Counted from the first letter of the stretch, positions 8,608 to 17,727 are shown. The stretch: DNA of 57,525 nt from Halobacteriovorax sp. (GCA_020048985.1 JAIFLR010000033.1:1-57525), one strand, 5' to 3'. The notes: generated by a model from the letters alone, not told the origin. Numbers and translations are program-made.

Positions 8608-9620
8608 GCATTCTTACCAACACCACATTCTGGAAAATACTTGAAGAAAGCGGTTCCACCAATGAAACTAGGGGAATGCGTAAGATTGATTTTAAAACAT
8701 CAGATGCTTCACTCACAACATTTAGTAAAACTCATAGCTACGGCGAATATATCTTTGATTGGGAATGGGCACGTGCCTATGAACAAAATCGACTGGCCTA
8801 TTATCCCAAACTTACTTCCATGGTCCCCTTTACTCCGGCAACAGCACCTCACTTCCATGGAAATAGATCACAATGGAGTGACCTCCTACACCAACATGAT
8901 GAACATTTGAAGGTTCATAGTTCAGCTCATTTCCTCTTTACCACTCCAGATGAACAAATATTTCTCTCTGAGAATGGTTATTTATTACGGGACAGTTTTC
9001 AATATCATTTTTTTAATGATGGATACCAAAACTTTGAAGATTTCCTCTTGTGCCTTAAGACCAAGAAAGCGAAAAACATCAGGCTCGAAAGAAACCATCC
9101 CAGTCTAAAAATTGAACGCTTAACGGGCGGGTCAATCCAAGAAGAACACTCGCGAGAGATGTATGATTTCTATCTCCTTACACTAGAAGAGAAAAAGGCG
9201 ATCCCTTACCTCACTCAAGATTTCTTTCGTCTCTTGTTTCAAAACCTACCCAATAATATTCTTTATGTGCGCGCCTCTACCGATGAAAAACTTGTAGCTG
9301 GTGCTCTCTTCTACTATGATGAAGAAAAAATCTATGGTCGTTATTGGGGGTCAAGAGTCTTTATTCCGAACCTTCATTTTGAGCTTTGTTACTATCAAGG
9401 CATAGAATTCTGCATAGAAAAGAAACTCAAAGTGTTCGAGGCCGGTGCGCAAGGTGAACATAAAATTGCTCGAGGATTTAAGCCTGTCTTAACATCCAGC
9501 GCCCATAAAATTAAGCACCCTGAATTCTCTCGCGCCATTAGTAATTATATTCGAGATGAACGAGTTCAAGTGGCGCAGGCCATGGCAGAACTAACAAAAT
9601 TATTGCCTTTTAAGTCTTAA
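8604..9620 (+). CDS. COG3146 family GNAT-like protein (peptidogalycan biosynthesis-like)
   Basis: 338 residues. The C-terminal half carries the signatures of the COG3146/DUF482 family, a FemAB/GNAT-related group: GRYWGS, PNLHFELCYYQGIEFCI, then FEAGAQGEHKIARGFKPV. These proteins resemble aminoacyl- or acyl-transferases acting on cell-envelope precursors, but their substrate is not established. The N-terminal 40 residues are less typical. The GTG start overlaps the SDR stop by 4 bp, so translation is coupled. No signal peptide, so cytoplasmic. Confidence 0.87.
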   Translation: MSILTNTTFWKILEESGSTNETRGMRKIDFKTSDASLTTFSKTHSYGEYIFDWEWARAYEQNRLAYYPKLTSMVPFTPATAPHFHGNRSQWSDLLHQHDEHLKVHSSAHFLFTTPDEQIFLSENGYLLRDSFQYHFFNDGYQNFEDFLLCLKTKKAKNIRLERNHPSLKIERLTGGSIQEEHSREMYDFYLLTLEEKKAIPYLTQDFFRLLFQNLPNNILYVRASTDEKLVAGALFYYDEEKIYGRYWGSRVFIPNLHFELCYYQGIEFCIEKKLKVFEAGAQGEHKIARGFKPVLTSSAHKIKHPEFSRAISNYIRDERVQVAQAMAELTKLLPFKS

Positions 9621-9641
9621 CAATGAGAGACTGACAGCCAC

Positions 9642-10466
9642 TTGATTAAACTTACAAATCTTCATACATTCACTGATCCTTTTGTCGCTGCTGCCAGCGG
9701 CTTAGTTTTAAATAATGATCAGTTCTATCTTGTCGCTGATGATGAACTTTTCGCAGTAGTCGTGGATAAAAAAAATCCAGAGCAAGGAAAAACCATCACT
9801 CTCTTTTCTGGCGCATTGGCAGAAGAGAAAAAACTCAGAAAACAAACCAAGCCTGACCTCGAATCAATGGTCCTGCTGCCCTCTGGAGACCTGCTGTGCA
9901 TTCCTTCAGGCTCTGAAAAACACCGCTCCACGGGTGTGCTCATTAAGGGCGAAGGATCCGAAATTAAGCTCGTCGATTTCAGTCGCCTTTATTCAGAGCT
10001 GAGAAAAACCTTTTCTGAATTAAACATTGAAGGGGCGGTAATAGTCGATGAATGGCTTCGACTTTTCCAGAGAGGAAATGGCAAGAAACAACAAAATGGA
10101 ACAGTTAACGTTAATCTCAAAGATCTACTGCAAGATAAAATCACCATCTCTTTTGTAAAACACTATGAGCTAGGTAAACAGAATGGTGCCAATTTAAGCT
10201 TCACTGATGCCACTATTGCCAAAGATAAAATTTATTTTTTAGCTGTCGCTGAAGATTGTGAGTCCACTTATTTAGATGGTGAGTTTAAAGGCTCGGTTCT
10301 TGGTACCATGGATCTCAAAGGAAACCTTCTCAGACTCGAAGCTTTGGATTTAAAATATAAGCCTGAAGGTCTTTGCACAGATAATGAGTATTTTTACGTT
10401 GTGACTGATGCTGATGATCGTTCAACTCCTGCTAAATTATTTCAAGGCAAGCTCCCGAAAACTTAA
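9642..10466 (+). CDS. Predicted beta-propeller protein (DUF6929-like)
   Basis: 274 residues from a TTG start, 21 bp after the COG3146 gene, so probably the same operon. No signal peptide. The sequence alternates beta strands with motifs such as SGLVLNNDQFYLVADDELF, KPDLESMVLLPSGDLLCIPSGS, INIEGAV-like NIEGAVIVDEWLRLFQRGN and KPEGLCTDNEYFYVVTDADD. This 'E-S/G-M/L ... G-L' layout is seen in a family of propeller proteins of unknown function. I infer a cytoplasmic six-bladed propeller. Catalytic residues cannot be assigned. Confidence 0.7.
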   Translation: MIKLTNLHTFTDPFVAAASGLVLNNDQFYLVADDELFAVVVDKKNPEQGKTITLFSGALAEEKKLRKQTKPDLESMVLLPSGDLLCIPSGSEKHRSTGVLIKGEGSEIKLVDFSRLYSELRKTFSELNIEGAVIVDEWLRLFQRGNGKKQQNGTVNVNLKDLLQDKITISFVKHYELGKQNGANLSFTDATIAKDKIYFLAVAEDCESTYLDGEFKGSVLGTMDLKGNLLRLEALDLKYKPEGLCTDNEYFYVVTDADDRSTPAKLFQGKLPKT

Positions 10467-10468
10467 GG

Positions 10469-10483
10469 CCCCCCCCCTTTTTT
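10469..10483. repeat. Homopolymer tract C9-T6 upstream of an SDR gene
   Basis: Nine C at 10469-10477 are followed directly by six T, 64-78 bp before the start of the SDR gene at 10547 and just after the stop of the propeller gene. Long C tracts are rare in this A+T-rich sequence. Such tracts can change length by slippage and alter promoter spacing. Confidence 0.6.
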
Positions 10484-10506
10484 GTCCAATTCCTGTCTGG
10501 CCCCAA

Positions 10507-10527
10507 TTGGCATAATTCATGAGAGAA
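10507..10527 (+). promoter_or_regulatory. Promoter-like motif shared with 29517
   Basis: A 21-bp element with core TTGGCATAATTC and tail TGAGAGAA recurs with one mismatch at 29517-29537. Here it ends 19 bp before the ATG of the SDR gene. Two readings are possible. One is a -10 box CATAAT. The other is a sigma-54-like GG/GA arrangement (TGGCAT-N5-TTGA/ATGA), in which the usual -12 GC is missing. The near-identity of the two copies, both upstream of genes, is the main evidence. Confidence 0.45.
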
Positions 10528-10546
10528 TATTGTTTTTGGAGGATCT

Positions 10547-11203
10547 ATGAAACGTAACATTGTTATTATTGGCGGCTCCCACGGAATTACTCAGGCGATA
10601 GCTGAACAACTTCAAGACTCGGCCAATCTTTTTACTTTCTCTCGCGCGACAAACTTCGATGTAACGAAAGATATTTTACCTCTAGAAAGTTTACCGGAGG
10701 TGATCGATGGTGTTGTTTACGCTCCGGGATCAATTAACCTAAAACCCTTTCATCTTTTAAAGATGGAAGATTTCCAAAATGATATGGCCCTCAATACAAT
10801 GGGTGCGGTCAAAATTCTTCAGACCCTTTATCCCAGACTTCGAAAATCCGACGCCGCTTCAGTGGTTCTCTTTTCTACTGTTGCCGTTCAAAAAGGCATG
10901 AACTTTCACTCATCTATTGCCATGGCAAAAGGTGCGATTGAAGGACTTGTTCGAAGTCTCGCTGTTGAATGGGCCCCCAAGATCAGAATCAATGCGATCG
11001 CTCCTTCCCTGGTGGACACTCCCCTTGCTCAAAAAATCACGTCAAATGCAAAGGCGATGGAAGTCACTGTTGAAAAACATCCGATGAAAAGGATTGGACA
11101 TGTGAATGATATTGCAGCGGCTGCCGTCTATTTGCTTTCAGAGCAATCCTCATGGGTCACTGGTCAGATTCTTGCCGTAGACGGGGGATTATCGGTTTCT
11201 TAG
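10547..11203 (+). CDS. SDR family protein lacking the catalytic tyrosine
   Basis: 218 residues. It has an N-terminal VIIGGSHGIT cofactor loop, a C-terminal VTGQILAVDGGL typical of FabG-like reductases, and NAIAPSLVDTPLA. The active-site segment reads HSSIAMAKGAIEGL. The lysine is there, but the position four residues before it is Ile instead of Tyr. Many members of this SDR branch share such a change, so catalysis may differ or be lost. The ATG follows GGAGGATCT, a strong ribosome-binding site. It is monocistronic. An upstream motif and a C9 tract are annotated separately. Confidence 0.88.
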   Translation: MKRNIVIIGGSHGITQAIAEQLQDSANLFTFSRATNFDVTKDILPLESLPEVIDGVVYAPGSINLKPFHLLKMEDFQNDMALNTMGAVKILQTLYPRLRKSDAASVVLFSTVAVQKGMNFHSSIAMAKGAIEGLVRSLAVEWAPKIRINAIAPSLVDTPLAQKITSNAKAMEVTVEKHPMKRIGHVNDIAAAAVYLLSEQSSWVTGQILAVDGGLSVS

Positions 11204-11225
11204 AGCTGATTTTAAATCGAAGGCC

Positions 11226-11879
11226 CTAATTAATAAAATCTAGTTTTAGTAATAATCTTTTTTCACCCACCCCAAGCGCAGGTGACCTATGAACAGCACC
11301 ACCTAGACTATTATCAGGCCAGATATCACCTTTCAAAATTAAAACATCTAATTGGTTGGCCTGATGAACCTGAAGTGGATCGAGAATTATATCCCGATTA
11401 ATACCGGCCCCTAAATGATGTCTGCCCACATTTGAATTTGGCAACCAAAGGGTTCCCTGCCCTACATAAGTGCAAAGAAGTCTTAGCTTGTTTTTATCAG
11501 CATGGAAAAATCTACACATATCTGTTGCAACAACTGAAAAAGATAAAAGAACTTCCTTCGCATGTGTTGCAAGCATGAAATCTTCCACGATGCTTCTAAT
11601 GTCATTTGCAATCCAGTTATTTAAGTCCGGACTCCGAGTCCTCCATCTTTTTATCTCCCTTAGTAAATCTGATTCGAACTGGTCTAATTCCTCTATCCCT
11701 AAAGTTGCTTCAAGGGGTATAACTTTTTCCCACTTCAATTCTGATGACCAATTATCCAAAAATGTATTTAGCCCTCTTTCCCATAAAACAAAATTATGAT
11801 GATCGAGCAGAATTGAAGAAAGGACTTTTTCAGTTTTACCTATCACCATACCTTCTGGAGAGACGATCTGAAAGCTCAC
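11226..11879 (-). CDS. DUF1826 domain protein, zinc-limitation associated
   Basis: 217 residues. The family pattern is present in the C-terminal half: [28 protein letters not shown], a VGRHHLG segment, [11 protein letters not shown] and [10 protein letters not shown]. The conserved His/Cys/Asp residues suggest an iron- or zinc-dependent oxygenase-like site (HxD...H), though the activity is unknown. DUF1826 genes often travel with COG0523 GTPases in Zur regulons. Here the start overlaps the stop of the upstream COG0523 gene by 4 bp, which indicates one coupled operon under the palindrome at 13162. Confidence 0.88.
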   Translation of the reverse strand: MSFQIVSPEGMVIGKTEKVLSSILLDHHNFVLWERGLNTFLDNWSSELKWEKVIPLEATLGIEELDQFESDLLREIKRWRTRSPDLNNWIANDIRSIVEDFMLATHAKEVLLSFSVVATDMCRFFHADKNKLRLLCTYVGQGTLWLPNSNVGRHHLGAGINRDIILDPLQVHQANQLDVLILKGDIWPDNSLGGAVHRSPALGVGEKRLLLKLDFIN

Positions 11880-13114
11880 TCATGCACCTCTAGTGGAACT
11901 TCTGGCGACTTAATTCGCTCATTCCAGTCTCCAAAAGGATCAGGGATCGCAATTATGGTCTTAAGACTTGTCTCAAGCTCATCATCAGTCATAAGACATC
12001 TATTTAAATCATCTTTAATTTTCGGTAGAGAATCTTTAGATCCAATAAAAACCATCCTTTGATGACGGTCCCCCCAAAGTGGATGCCAGGTATTTTCTAT
12101 CTCTTTAAGTTCCAAGGGATCTTTGGGCCATAATTTCTTATCGGAAGCAGTTAGCCACATTCCAACTGGATCCACGATTCTTTCCGTTCCAGCAATAGCA
12201 AGCTCTCCAATAAAATTAGGCTGGCTAACGATCCAGAAGATTCCTTTCGCCCTGTACAACCCTTGATATTCGGTTGTTAGAAAATTCCACAGCCGAGAAT
12301 GATGAAAAGGACGTTTATCCTCTAAAACGAAACTAGAAATTCCATATTCATCTTTCTCGGACATTTCTTCCCCCCTGAGCACTGCTTGCCAGCCAGGAGC
12401 ATCTTCAGCTTTTTCGAAATCAAAAAGTTTTGTATCAAGAACTTTTTCAAGATTAACGTTCCCATTGTGAGAATGTTCAATTTTAGCTGAAGTATTTAAA
12501 TACTTTAAAATGCCTTCAAGTTTGAGCAACTCTTCGCTTGAAACGAGGTCTATTTTATTTATGACTATGACATCTGCGAACTCTACTTGTTGAGTAAGCA
12601 GGCTCACAATTGATCGATGATCCTCCTCTCCGAGCTCTAGTTTCCTATCTTTTAAAGATTGACCAGAAACCCAGTCACGTAAAAAAGCCTTCGCATCAAC
12701 GAGTGTCACCATCGTGTCAAGACGAGCATATTTTGATAAGGACTCACCATCTTCATCTTCAAAAGTGAACGTCTCTGCAATTGGCATTGGCTCTGAAATA
12801 CCTGTAGATTCAATGACCAAATAATCATATTTTTTTTCACTCGCCAATCGTTTTACTTCAACTAATAGATCCTCTCTAAGTGTGCAACAAATACATCCAT
12901 TGCTCATCTCAACAAGCTTTTCTTCAGTTCTAGACAGCGTCACTCCATTTTTCTGCGCTAGCTCACCATCTAAATTAATTTCAGACATGTCATTTACAAT
13001 CAAGGCAACTTTCTTATTTTGTCGATTTAAGAGAATATGATTAAGAAGAGTCGTTTTCCCTGCACCAAGAAATCCAGACAGAACAGTAACCGGCAGTCTT
13101 TTGTCCATTTTCAT
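11876..13114 (-). CDS. COG0523 (CobW-like) GTPase, probable zinc metallochaperone
   Basis: 412 residues. The G1 loop is [13 protein letters not shown] (residues 14-26), the family hallmark metal motif is CICCTLR (about residue 74), and IESTGISEP and VINKID complete the G domain. A C-terminal CobW_C domain ends the protein. Zinc-subgroup members such as ZigA/YeiR deliver zinc to essential enzymes during starvation. The divergent Fur-family regulator, the shared palindrome and the DUF1826 partner support the zinc assignment rather than cobalt. Cytoplasmic. First gene of a two-gene operon. Confidence 0.93.
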   Translation of the reverse strand: MKMDKRLPVTVLSGFLGAGKTTLLNHILLNRQNKKVALIVNDMSEINLDGELAQKNGVTLSRTEEKLVEMSNGCICCTLREDLLVEVKRLASEKKYDYLVIESTGISEPMPIAETFTFEDEDGESLSKYARLDTMVTLVDAKAFLRDWVSGQSLKDRKLELGEEDHRSIVSLLTQQVEFADVIVINKIDLVSSEELLKLEGILKYLNTSAKIEHSHNGNVNLEKVLDTKLFDFEKAEDAPGWQAVLRGEEMSEKDEYGISSFVLEDKRPFHHSRLWNFLTTEYQGLYRAKGIFWIVSQPNFIGELAIAGTERIVDPVGMWLTASDKKLWPKDPLELKEIENTWHPLWGDRHQRMVFIGSKDSLPKIKDDLNRCLMTDDELETSLKTIIAIPDPFGDWNERIKSPEVPLEVHE

Positions 13115-13161
13115 AAGTATCCCTCATATTTAGTGAGGTATTTATGCCACAGAAGTTCGAT

Positions 13162-13182
13162 AACTGCAAGTAAGTTGCAGTT
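13162..13182. promoter_or_regulatory. Putative Zur box between COG0523 GTPase and zur
   Basis: AACTGCAA (13162-13169) is perfectly inverted as TTGCAGTT (13175-13182) around GTAAG. It lies in the 100-bp control region of the divergent GTPase operon and Fur-family gene. The inner core TGCAA-N5-TTGCA recurs at 15747-15761 upstream of the TonB receptor. One site could repress both directions here, including the regulator itself. Confidence 0.75.
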
Positions 13183-13214
13183 AAGCCTACTCAGGATAAA
13201 TCCTATTTGTTATT

Positions 13215-13673
13215 ATGAGGTTTATGAAAATTAAATGCTGCGACTCTTCATTAGATGAAAATAAAGCTAAAGACTTACTTTCCAACAGTGGCCTCAATAG
13301 AACCAAAATGAAAGTAACTATCCTACTTGAACTTTCAAGTGCAAAGACCCCACTTTCTGTAGCAGACATCTACCAGGAACTTGGTGATGAGAGCTGTGAC
13401 AAGTCTACTGTATTTAGGACAATCAATCAGTTCAAAGAAAAGGGTCTTGTCAGGGAAATTAACCTTGGAGAAGATTTTAATCGATACGAAATCATTAACC
13501 CCGATCATGAGCACTCCCATCATCATCATCATGTTCGATGTCGTGAATGTGGAGACATAAAGCTTATTGAAAAATGTGATCTATCACCCTTTGAAAAAAT
13601 GATTTCAAAGCTTGGTTATAAAAAGATGGAACATTATCTGGAATTTACTGGAATCTGTTCAAAGTGTGCTTAG
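13215..13673 (+). CDS. zur: Fur-family repressor, probable Zur
   Basis: 152 residues. A winged-helix N-terminal half (NRTKMKVTILLELSSAKTPLSVADIYQ...DKSTVFRTINQFKEKGLVREI) is followed by the metal-binding C-terminal half with a His-rich stretch (HEHSHHHHHV), then CRECG and a terminal CSKC. The two CxxC pairs form the structural zinc site of Fur proteins. Its divergent neighbour is a zinc-type COG0523/DUF1826 operon, and its promoter carries the shared palindrome, so zinc sensing is inferred. The start is either 13215 or 13224. Neither has a well-placed ribosome-binding site. Confidence 0.9.
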   Translation: MRFMKIKCCDSSLDENKAKDLLSNSGLNRTKMKVTILLELSSAKTPLSVADIYQELGDESCDKSTVFRTINQFKEKGLVREINLGEDFNRYEIINPDHEHSHHHHHVRCRECGDIKLIEKCDLSPFEKMISKLGYKKMEHYLEFTGICSKCA

Positions 13674-13674
13674 G

Positions 13675-13690
13675 GAGGGAAGGTTCCCTC
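13675..13690. terminator. Stem-loop between convergent zur and TonB receptor
   Basis: GAGGGA at 13675-13680 and TCCCTC at 13685-13690 form a perfect stem with loop AGGT, directly after the zur stop and 19 bp from the receptor stop. A weak A/T run follows (TTAAAAAATCT). It could serve both convergent transcripts. Confidence 0.55.
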
Positions 13691-13708
13691 ACCTAAGCAT
13701 TAAAAAAT

Positions 13709-15718
13709 CTAGATGAGTATTTGGCCACCAAGAATGAAGTTTCTTCCCGGCATGGGAGCAATATCTTTGAGAGTCGAAACATGGTTTCTCGCCTCGACAT
13801 CAAAAATATTTCTTATTCTGAAAAACAATTCGAATTTTGAACTTTCCTTAATCAGTGTATAGGTTGTGCCTAAGTTGGTCAGGATATAACGATCTGTAGG
13901 ATTTTCATTTTCAGCAGTTTTAGTCTGCTCAAATACGTACTGAGCTTCAATATCTGAAGTCCATTTATTTTTAAGAAATTCGAGACCAGCAGTCACGCGA
14001 GGTGGTGAGATTCGAGGTAGATTTTTATTCGACTTCGTATCTTTGCCGCGAACATAGTCAAATCGAGATAACAAACTCCAAGTCCCTTTTTCATTTTGAA
14101 GGATTGTCTGTTTACCATCTAAATCGACTCCGTAAAACAAGGCATTCGTTTGAACGTACTCGTTTTCAGGCAAGTCATCAGTTGTATCACCTGGGGTGTC
14201 CATATCGTTGTCTATACCATTTGGAGTCAGGGCAATGTAATCTTCAAACTTCTGAGTATAAAAACTTAAGCTCCATTTTGAAATATCAGAAACTTTTTTC
14301 CATCCAAGTTCAAAGGCATGTGCCTTCTCCTTACTCAGTGATCCTTCACCAATTTCAAATGTACCTGTGGCCAAGTGGGGACCATTAGAAAGCAATTCTT
14401 GAAACGATGGGGCACGTTCTGTATATGAATAAGTAAATGATAAAGAGTGATCCTTTAATACTTGATAGCGGTACCCGGCAGAACCATTCAGAGCAGTAAA
14501 TCCAAAATCATCAGAAGTACCAAAATTAGTGGATGATTTTTTTTCCACTTCTGTTTTCTCTATACGACCACCTCCACTCACCGCATGCTCACCAAATGTG
14601 AATTCCTGGAAGGTAAACAGAGAAAAAGCCTGGTTATTTGACGGAGGTAAAAATGCCTCATCTCCGATCGCCTCAAATTCAAAAATCTGAGTTTGAATTC
14701 CTGTGACACCTTTAATCGCTTCAGAATCATTTAAGGCTTCAATTCTGGTTTCGTTCCCTTTGTTTTTGAAAACCGTACCAGTTGCCCCCCCCTCAATTTC
14801 TTTGTGGCGGTAATCTGATTGAGCAGATCGAAGTTTAATCTTTTTGAAAGGTCCACTAAGGTTGTATTCCCCGTGAAGTTCGTATCTATTCTGGATCATA
14901 TTGATAGAGACTTCTTTCTCGGCAACAGAACCGTAATCATTATCAAAATGTCCAAATGAGATGCCAAGAAATCCATCATTAAAAAAACGCGTGACTCCTG
15001 CACCCAGACTATTCTGCTGACTGAAACTATTTTCGAGTTCATCTTTTTCCTCAGACTCTCCAGGAGGAAGAGGGTCTGTCTGTCTCTTTTTCGACGATCT
15101 TGCATAGCCAGGGATTTTTTGATTTTGAAGGTTTTTAGTTGCACCATCAATATGGTACATCCATTGATCTTTCCCATAATCCATTCGAGCAGAACTACTT
15201 AAGCCATTATTTACCGTCTCACCTTGAGACTGGACTTCAGTAATCAAGCCGTTTTCAAACTCAGAATGTGTTCTATTTGTAACAATATTGACAACTCCTC
15301 CTACAGCGGAAGAACCATAAAGAAGACTCATTGGCCCTCTGACAATTTCGATCTGATCAACCAAAAGTGGATCTATTGGTATGTTATGATCCACACTCTG
15401 AGTGGAAGCATCGAGCATCCCAAGGCTGTTCTGTAATATTCTAATACGTGGCCCATCTAAACCGCGAATGACGGGCCTGCTAGCATTGGGTCCGTATTGG
15501 GTGCTGGTAACGCCAACTTCTGATTGAAGAGTGTCCCCAATTGTCACCTGTCGACGTTTAGTTAATTCTTTTCCTGAAAGTTTAGAAACGCTGGGAATAA
15601 AATTAACCAAAGCTTTATCATCGTGGTGAGAAAGCACCTGGATTTTTTCAAGTTGATAATCATCAGCGTAGGAACTATTAAGACTTAAAAACAAAATGGC
15701 AAAAATGAGAATCTTCAT
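13709..15718 (-). CDS. TonB-dependent outer-membrane receptor, probable zinc uptake (ZnuD-like)
   Basis: 669 residues. A signal peptide (about residues 1-18) precedes a plug domain with SVSKLSGKEL, RPVIRGLDGPRIRILQN, DPLLVDQIEIVRGPMSLLYGSSAVGGVVNIV and a long 22-strand-type barrel ending in GRNFILGGQILI with a terminal hydrophobic residue. SVDHNIPIDPLLV with its His is typical of ZnuD/HmuR-like receptors. A palindrome like that at the GTPase/zur promoter lies 29 bp upstream of the ATG, so regulation by zinc is likely. A run of eight G (14785-14792 on the plus strand as C) sits inside the coding region. Confidence 0.9.
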   Translation of the reverse strand: MKILIFAILFLSLNSSYADDYQLEKIQVLSHHDDKALVNFIPSVSKLSGKELTKRRQVTIGDTLQSEVGVTSTQYGPNASRPVIRGLDGPRIRILQNSLGMLDASTQSVDHNIPIDPLLVDQIEIVRGPMSLLYGSSAVGGVVNIVTNRTHSEFENGLITEVQSQGETVNNGLSSSARMDYGKDQWMYHIDGATKNLQNQKIPGYARSSKKRQTDPLPPGESEEKDELENSFSQQNSLGAGVTRFFNDGFLGISFGHFDNDYGSVAEKEVSINMIQNRYELHGEYNLSGPFKKIKLRSAQSDYRHKEIEGGATGTVFKNKGNETRIEALNDSEAIKGVTGIQTQIFEFEAIGDEAFLPPSNNQAFSLFTFQEFTFGEHAVSGGGRIEKTEVEKKSSTNFGTSDDFGFTALNGSAGYRYQVLKDHSLSFTYSYTERAPSFQELLSNGPHLATGTFEIGEGSLSKEKAHAFELGWKKVSDISKWSLSFYTQKFEDYIALTPNGIDNDMDTPGDTTDDLPENEYVQTNALFYGVDLDGKQTILQNEKGTWSLLSRFDYVRGKDTKSNKNLPRISPPRVTAGLEFLKNKWTSDIEAQYVFEQTKTAENENPTDRYILTNLGTTYTLIKESSKFELFFRIRNIFDVEARNHVSTLKDIAPMPGRNFILGGQILI
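14785..14792. repeat. G8/C8 homopolymer within the TonB receptor gene
   Basis: Eight consecutive C on the plus strand, read as G8 in the coding strand (Glu-Gly-Gly-Ala codons). A change of one base would truncate the receptor about halfway. The tract is short for classical phase variation, so this is only a possibility. Confidence 0.45.
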
Positions 15719-15746
15719 AAATTAATGCTTCCCTCAAGAAAAAAAC

Positions 15747-15761
15747 TGCAACTAAGTTGCA
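15747..15761. promoter_or_regulatory. Putative Zur box upstream of the TonB receptor
   Basis: TGCAACTAAGTTGCA, a near-perfect palindrome lying 29 bp before the receptor ATG (on the minus strand). The outer AAC extension on one side and the core match the site at 13162-13182. This links the receptor to the zinc regulon. Confidence 0.72.
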
Positions 15762-15835
15762 TATAATCTAACCTAAAGATGGATTTATGTCCAAGGAGAT
15801 AAAATGGACAGCGGGAAATGTAAGAAATTGTAATA

Positions 15836-17677
15836 TTATTTTTTAGCTGAAGTTGAAGATGAAAAAATAAGTGGAATAGAATTCGCCATGTCCGTAACGA
15901 GTATCTTATCAAGTTCCCTATTTAGGTTCTCATCAAGGCAGATCGCAGTGGATTCATAGGCGTGATCTGTTGAATTGTGATGAAAGTTATAACTTCCTAC
16001 AGAAGCAAGAACTCGGTCGAAATAAAAGATCTTAGAATGCATGAAGCTCATATGTGTCCAGATATGGACATTCTCAAATGGCATCCAATCTTTCATTAAA
16101 TTCTCGTAATGTGGCTTACCAAAAAAATTATTGGCAAGATTGATTTGCAAATAAGACCAGTCTGCACGAAGCTTTTTATTGTCACGAAGCTGGTTTCTTA
16201 TTCTCTCATTCATCATGGCCACATGCTCGTTCCCGGCCATGTTGATATTTGTTGTAATGTAGTCGAGGCTCAAGCCTTTTTTTGCCAAATTTTGAACACT
16301 GGTATGGAGTTCATTGAACATTTCGTAATTATCAAACCGATTAATTAGAGCAGAGTCTGAGCGCTTAGAAACGTAGCTGTCAGACTTGGCAGGATCTGTT
16401 ATCACAAGGTGCTTTTGTACATTCTCCAGGATTTTTAAATAAGCTTTACCGATGGTATGGCGATCCTCATAGGGGGCCTGTTTGATAAAGCGGCAAACCC
16501 CGTTCATTCTGGTTTTTGTATCCCCCAGGATTTTCCCATAGAAGTCTTTGCCTCTTAGTCCCAGACTTTTCTCAAGCGCTATTTTCTTTTCAATTATTTC
16601 TTTATAATGAGTAAGTGGAACAATCTTTTTATTTAAGGTTGATTGATATTCCCAGTTTTCAATAAACTGACGAGAGACATCATGAACCATTGGACCTTTC
16701 ATGTAGAGATCCACATCTCTATTCATGAAATCAGTTCCACGCGATAGATTGTCTGCGTCCACCATATTCTGTCCACCTGCTATGGCCTCACTAAAGTCAG
16801 TAATCAAAGTTTTCGTGTGATAGATTGCATTTTTTTTGTGTTTAAAGAAATCCTTCGTCAACACGACATCAATTCCGGCCGCTCTCATTAATCGAATGCA
16901 GTCTAGATTTGCCAGCGTTTTATTGATAAATTTGTCCGTCATCACGTGAACGTCGACACCTTCAAGATGCTTTTTGATTAATAGGTCGGCGATCTCTCTC
17001 CCACTTTTATCGCATACAAAGACTAAAGACGAAATCAGGATCGATTCTCTGGCGTTTTGTATTAGTAGTTTTTTCTTTTGATAAGCATCGTTATCAGCAA
17101 GGGGCTGTACGATATTGCCAAAGGTAAGTTCAGACTGTGAAGCGCCATCGATTTCCACTTGCAGGTCTGGTGAAAAGAATGGGCTGGATATTTTAGAGTA
17201 ATCAATTGGAGCAAACTGTGAATCATATCTCTCAAGTGGAAGATCAAGCTTCTTGACTGGCGGATGAGTCAGGCCACCCCACTCTTTCATCGCTGGTACG
17301 GTTTTAGTGTGGAAAAATTTTTTATGATCAAAGGCAAAAGCTGAATACTGCTTTCTTTTGGCGTCATTAAAGGTTGATCTGCTCTGAGACTTCACAAATG
17401 ATTCGACATCAAAAAGAAACCAGTCCTGCATAAGGAACCAGTCATATTGGTACCAATTCTTTATCTGATACTCATTTCTTTTTGAATCAAGCTTATAAAC
17501 CAAAACCTTGCTGAGTCTCGTTTGATCTAGGGTTATATACGTTATGTTTTGGTTGTGAAATTCCTGGGCAATGTCCTTTAATTCGTATTTATAGTTCCCA
17601 TTTTCAGGAATAAAAACCGACTGGGCATTCGCGCCAGCGCAAGCAACGAGTAATAGGGTGAACCAAAGGAATTTCAT
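15836..17677 (-). CDS. Secreted phospholipase D-like (HKD) protein
   Basis: 613 residues with a signal peptide (MKFLWFTLLLVACAGANA). Two HKD modules are present: HTKTLITDFSEAIAGGQNM (about residues 285-303) and HSKIFYFDRVLASVGSYNFHHNS (about residues 545-567). Both keep the H-x-K-x4-D pattern and the downstream Gly and Asn. This layout is that of phospholipase D/cardiolipin synthase family enzymes, which hydrolyse or transfer phosphodiesters. Being exported and unusually long before the first module, it is more likely a periplasmic or secreted lipase or nuclease than a cardiolipin synthase. Its neighbour is the zinc receptor, but no shared palindrome precedes it. The substrate is not identifiable. 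Confidence 0.88.
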   Translation of the reverse strand: MKFLWFTLLLVACAGANAQSVFIPENGNYKYELKDIAQEFHNQNITYITLDQTRLSKVLVYKLDSKRNEYQIKNWYQYDWFLMQDWFLFDVESFVKSQSRSTFNDAKRKQYSAFAFDHKKFFHTKTVPAMKEWGGLTHPPVKKLDLPLERYDSQFAPIDYSKISSPFFSPDLQVEIDGASQSELTFGNIVQPLADNDAYQKKKLLIQNARESILISSLVFVCDKSGREIADLLIKKHLEGVDVHVMTDKFINKTLANLDCIRLMRAAGIDVVLTKDFFKHKKNAIYHTKTLITDFSEAIAGGQNMVDADNLSRGTDFMNRDVDLYMKGPMVHDVSRQFIENWEYQSTLNKKIVPLTHYKEIIEKKIALEKSLGLRGKDFYGKILGDTKTRMNGVCRFIKQAPYEDRHTIGKAYLKILENVQKHLVITDPAKSDSYVSKRSDSALINRFDNYEMFNELHTSVQNLAKKGLSLDYITTNINMAGNEHVAMMNERIRNQLRDNKKLRADWSYLQINLANNFFGKPHYENLMKDWMPFENVHIWTHMSFMHSKIFYFDRVLASVGSYNFHHNSTDHAYESTAICLDENLNRELDKILVTDMANSIPLIFSSSTSAKK

Positions 17678-17727
17678 GAGGGAGATTGTATCAGCTTGTG
17701 ATTATTATCCGCTGGAGGCTATAAAGA

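Noticed and set aside
10507-10527. Clear sigma-54 promoter
   Set aside because: The spacing fits but the -12 GC is replaced by GA in both copies, so I list only a shared motif.
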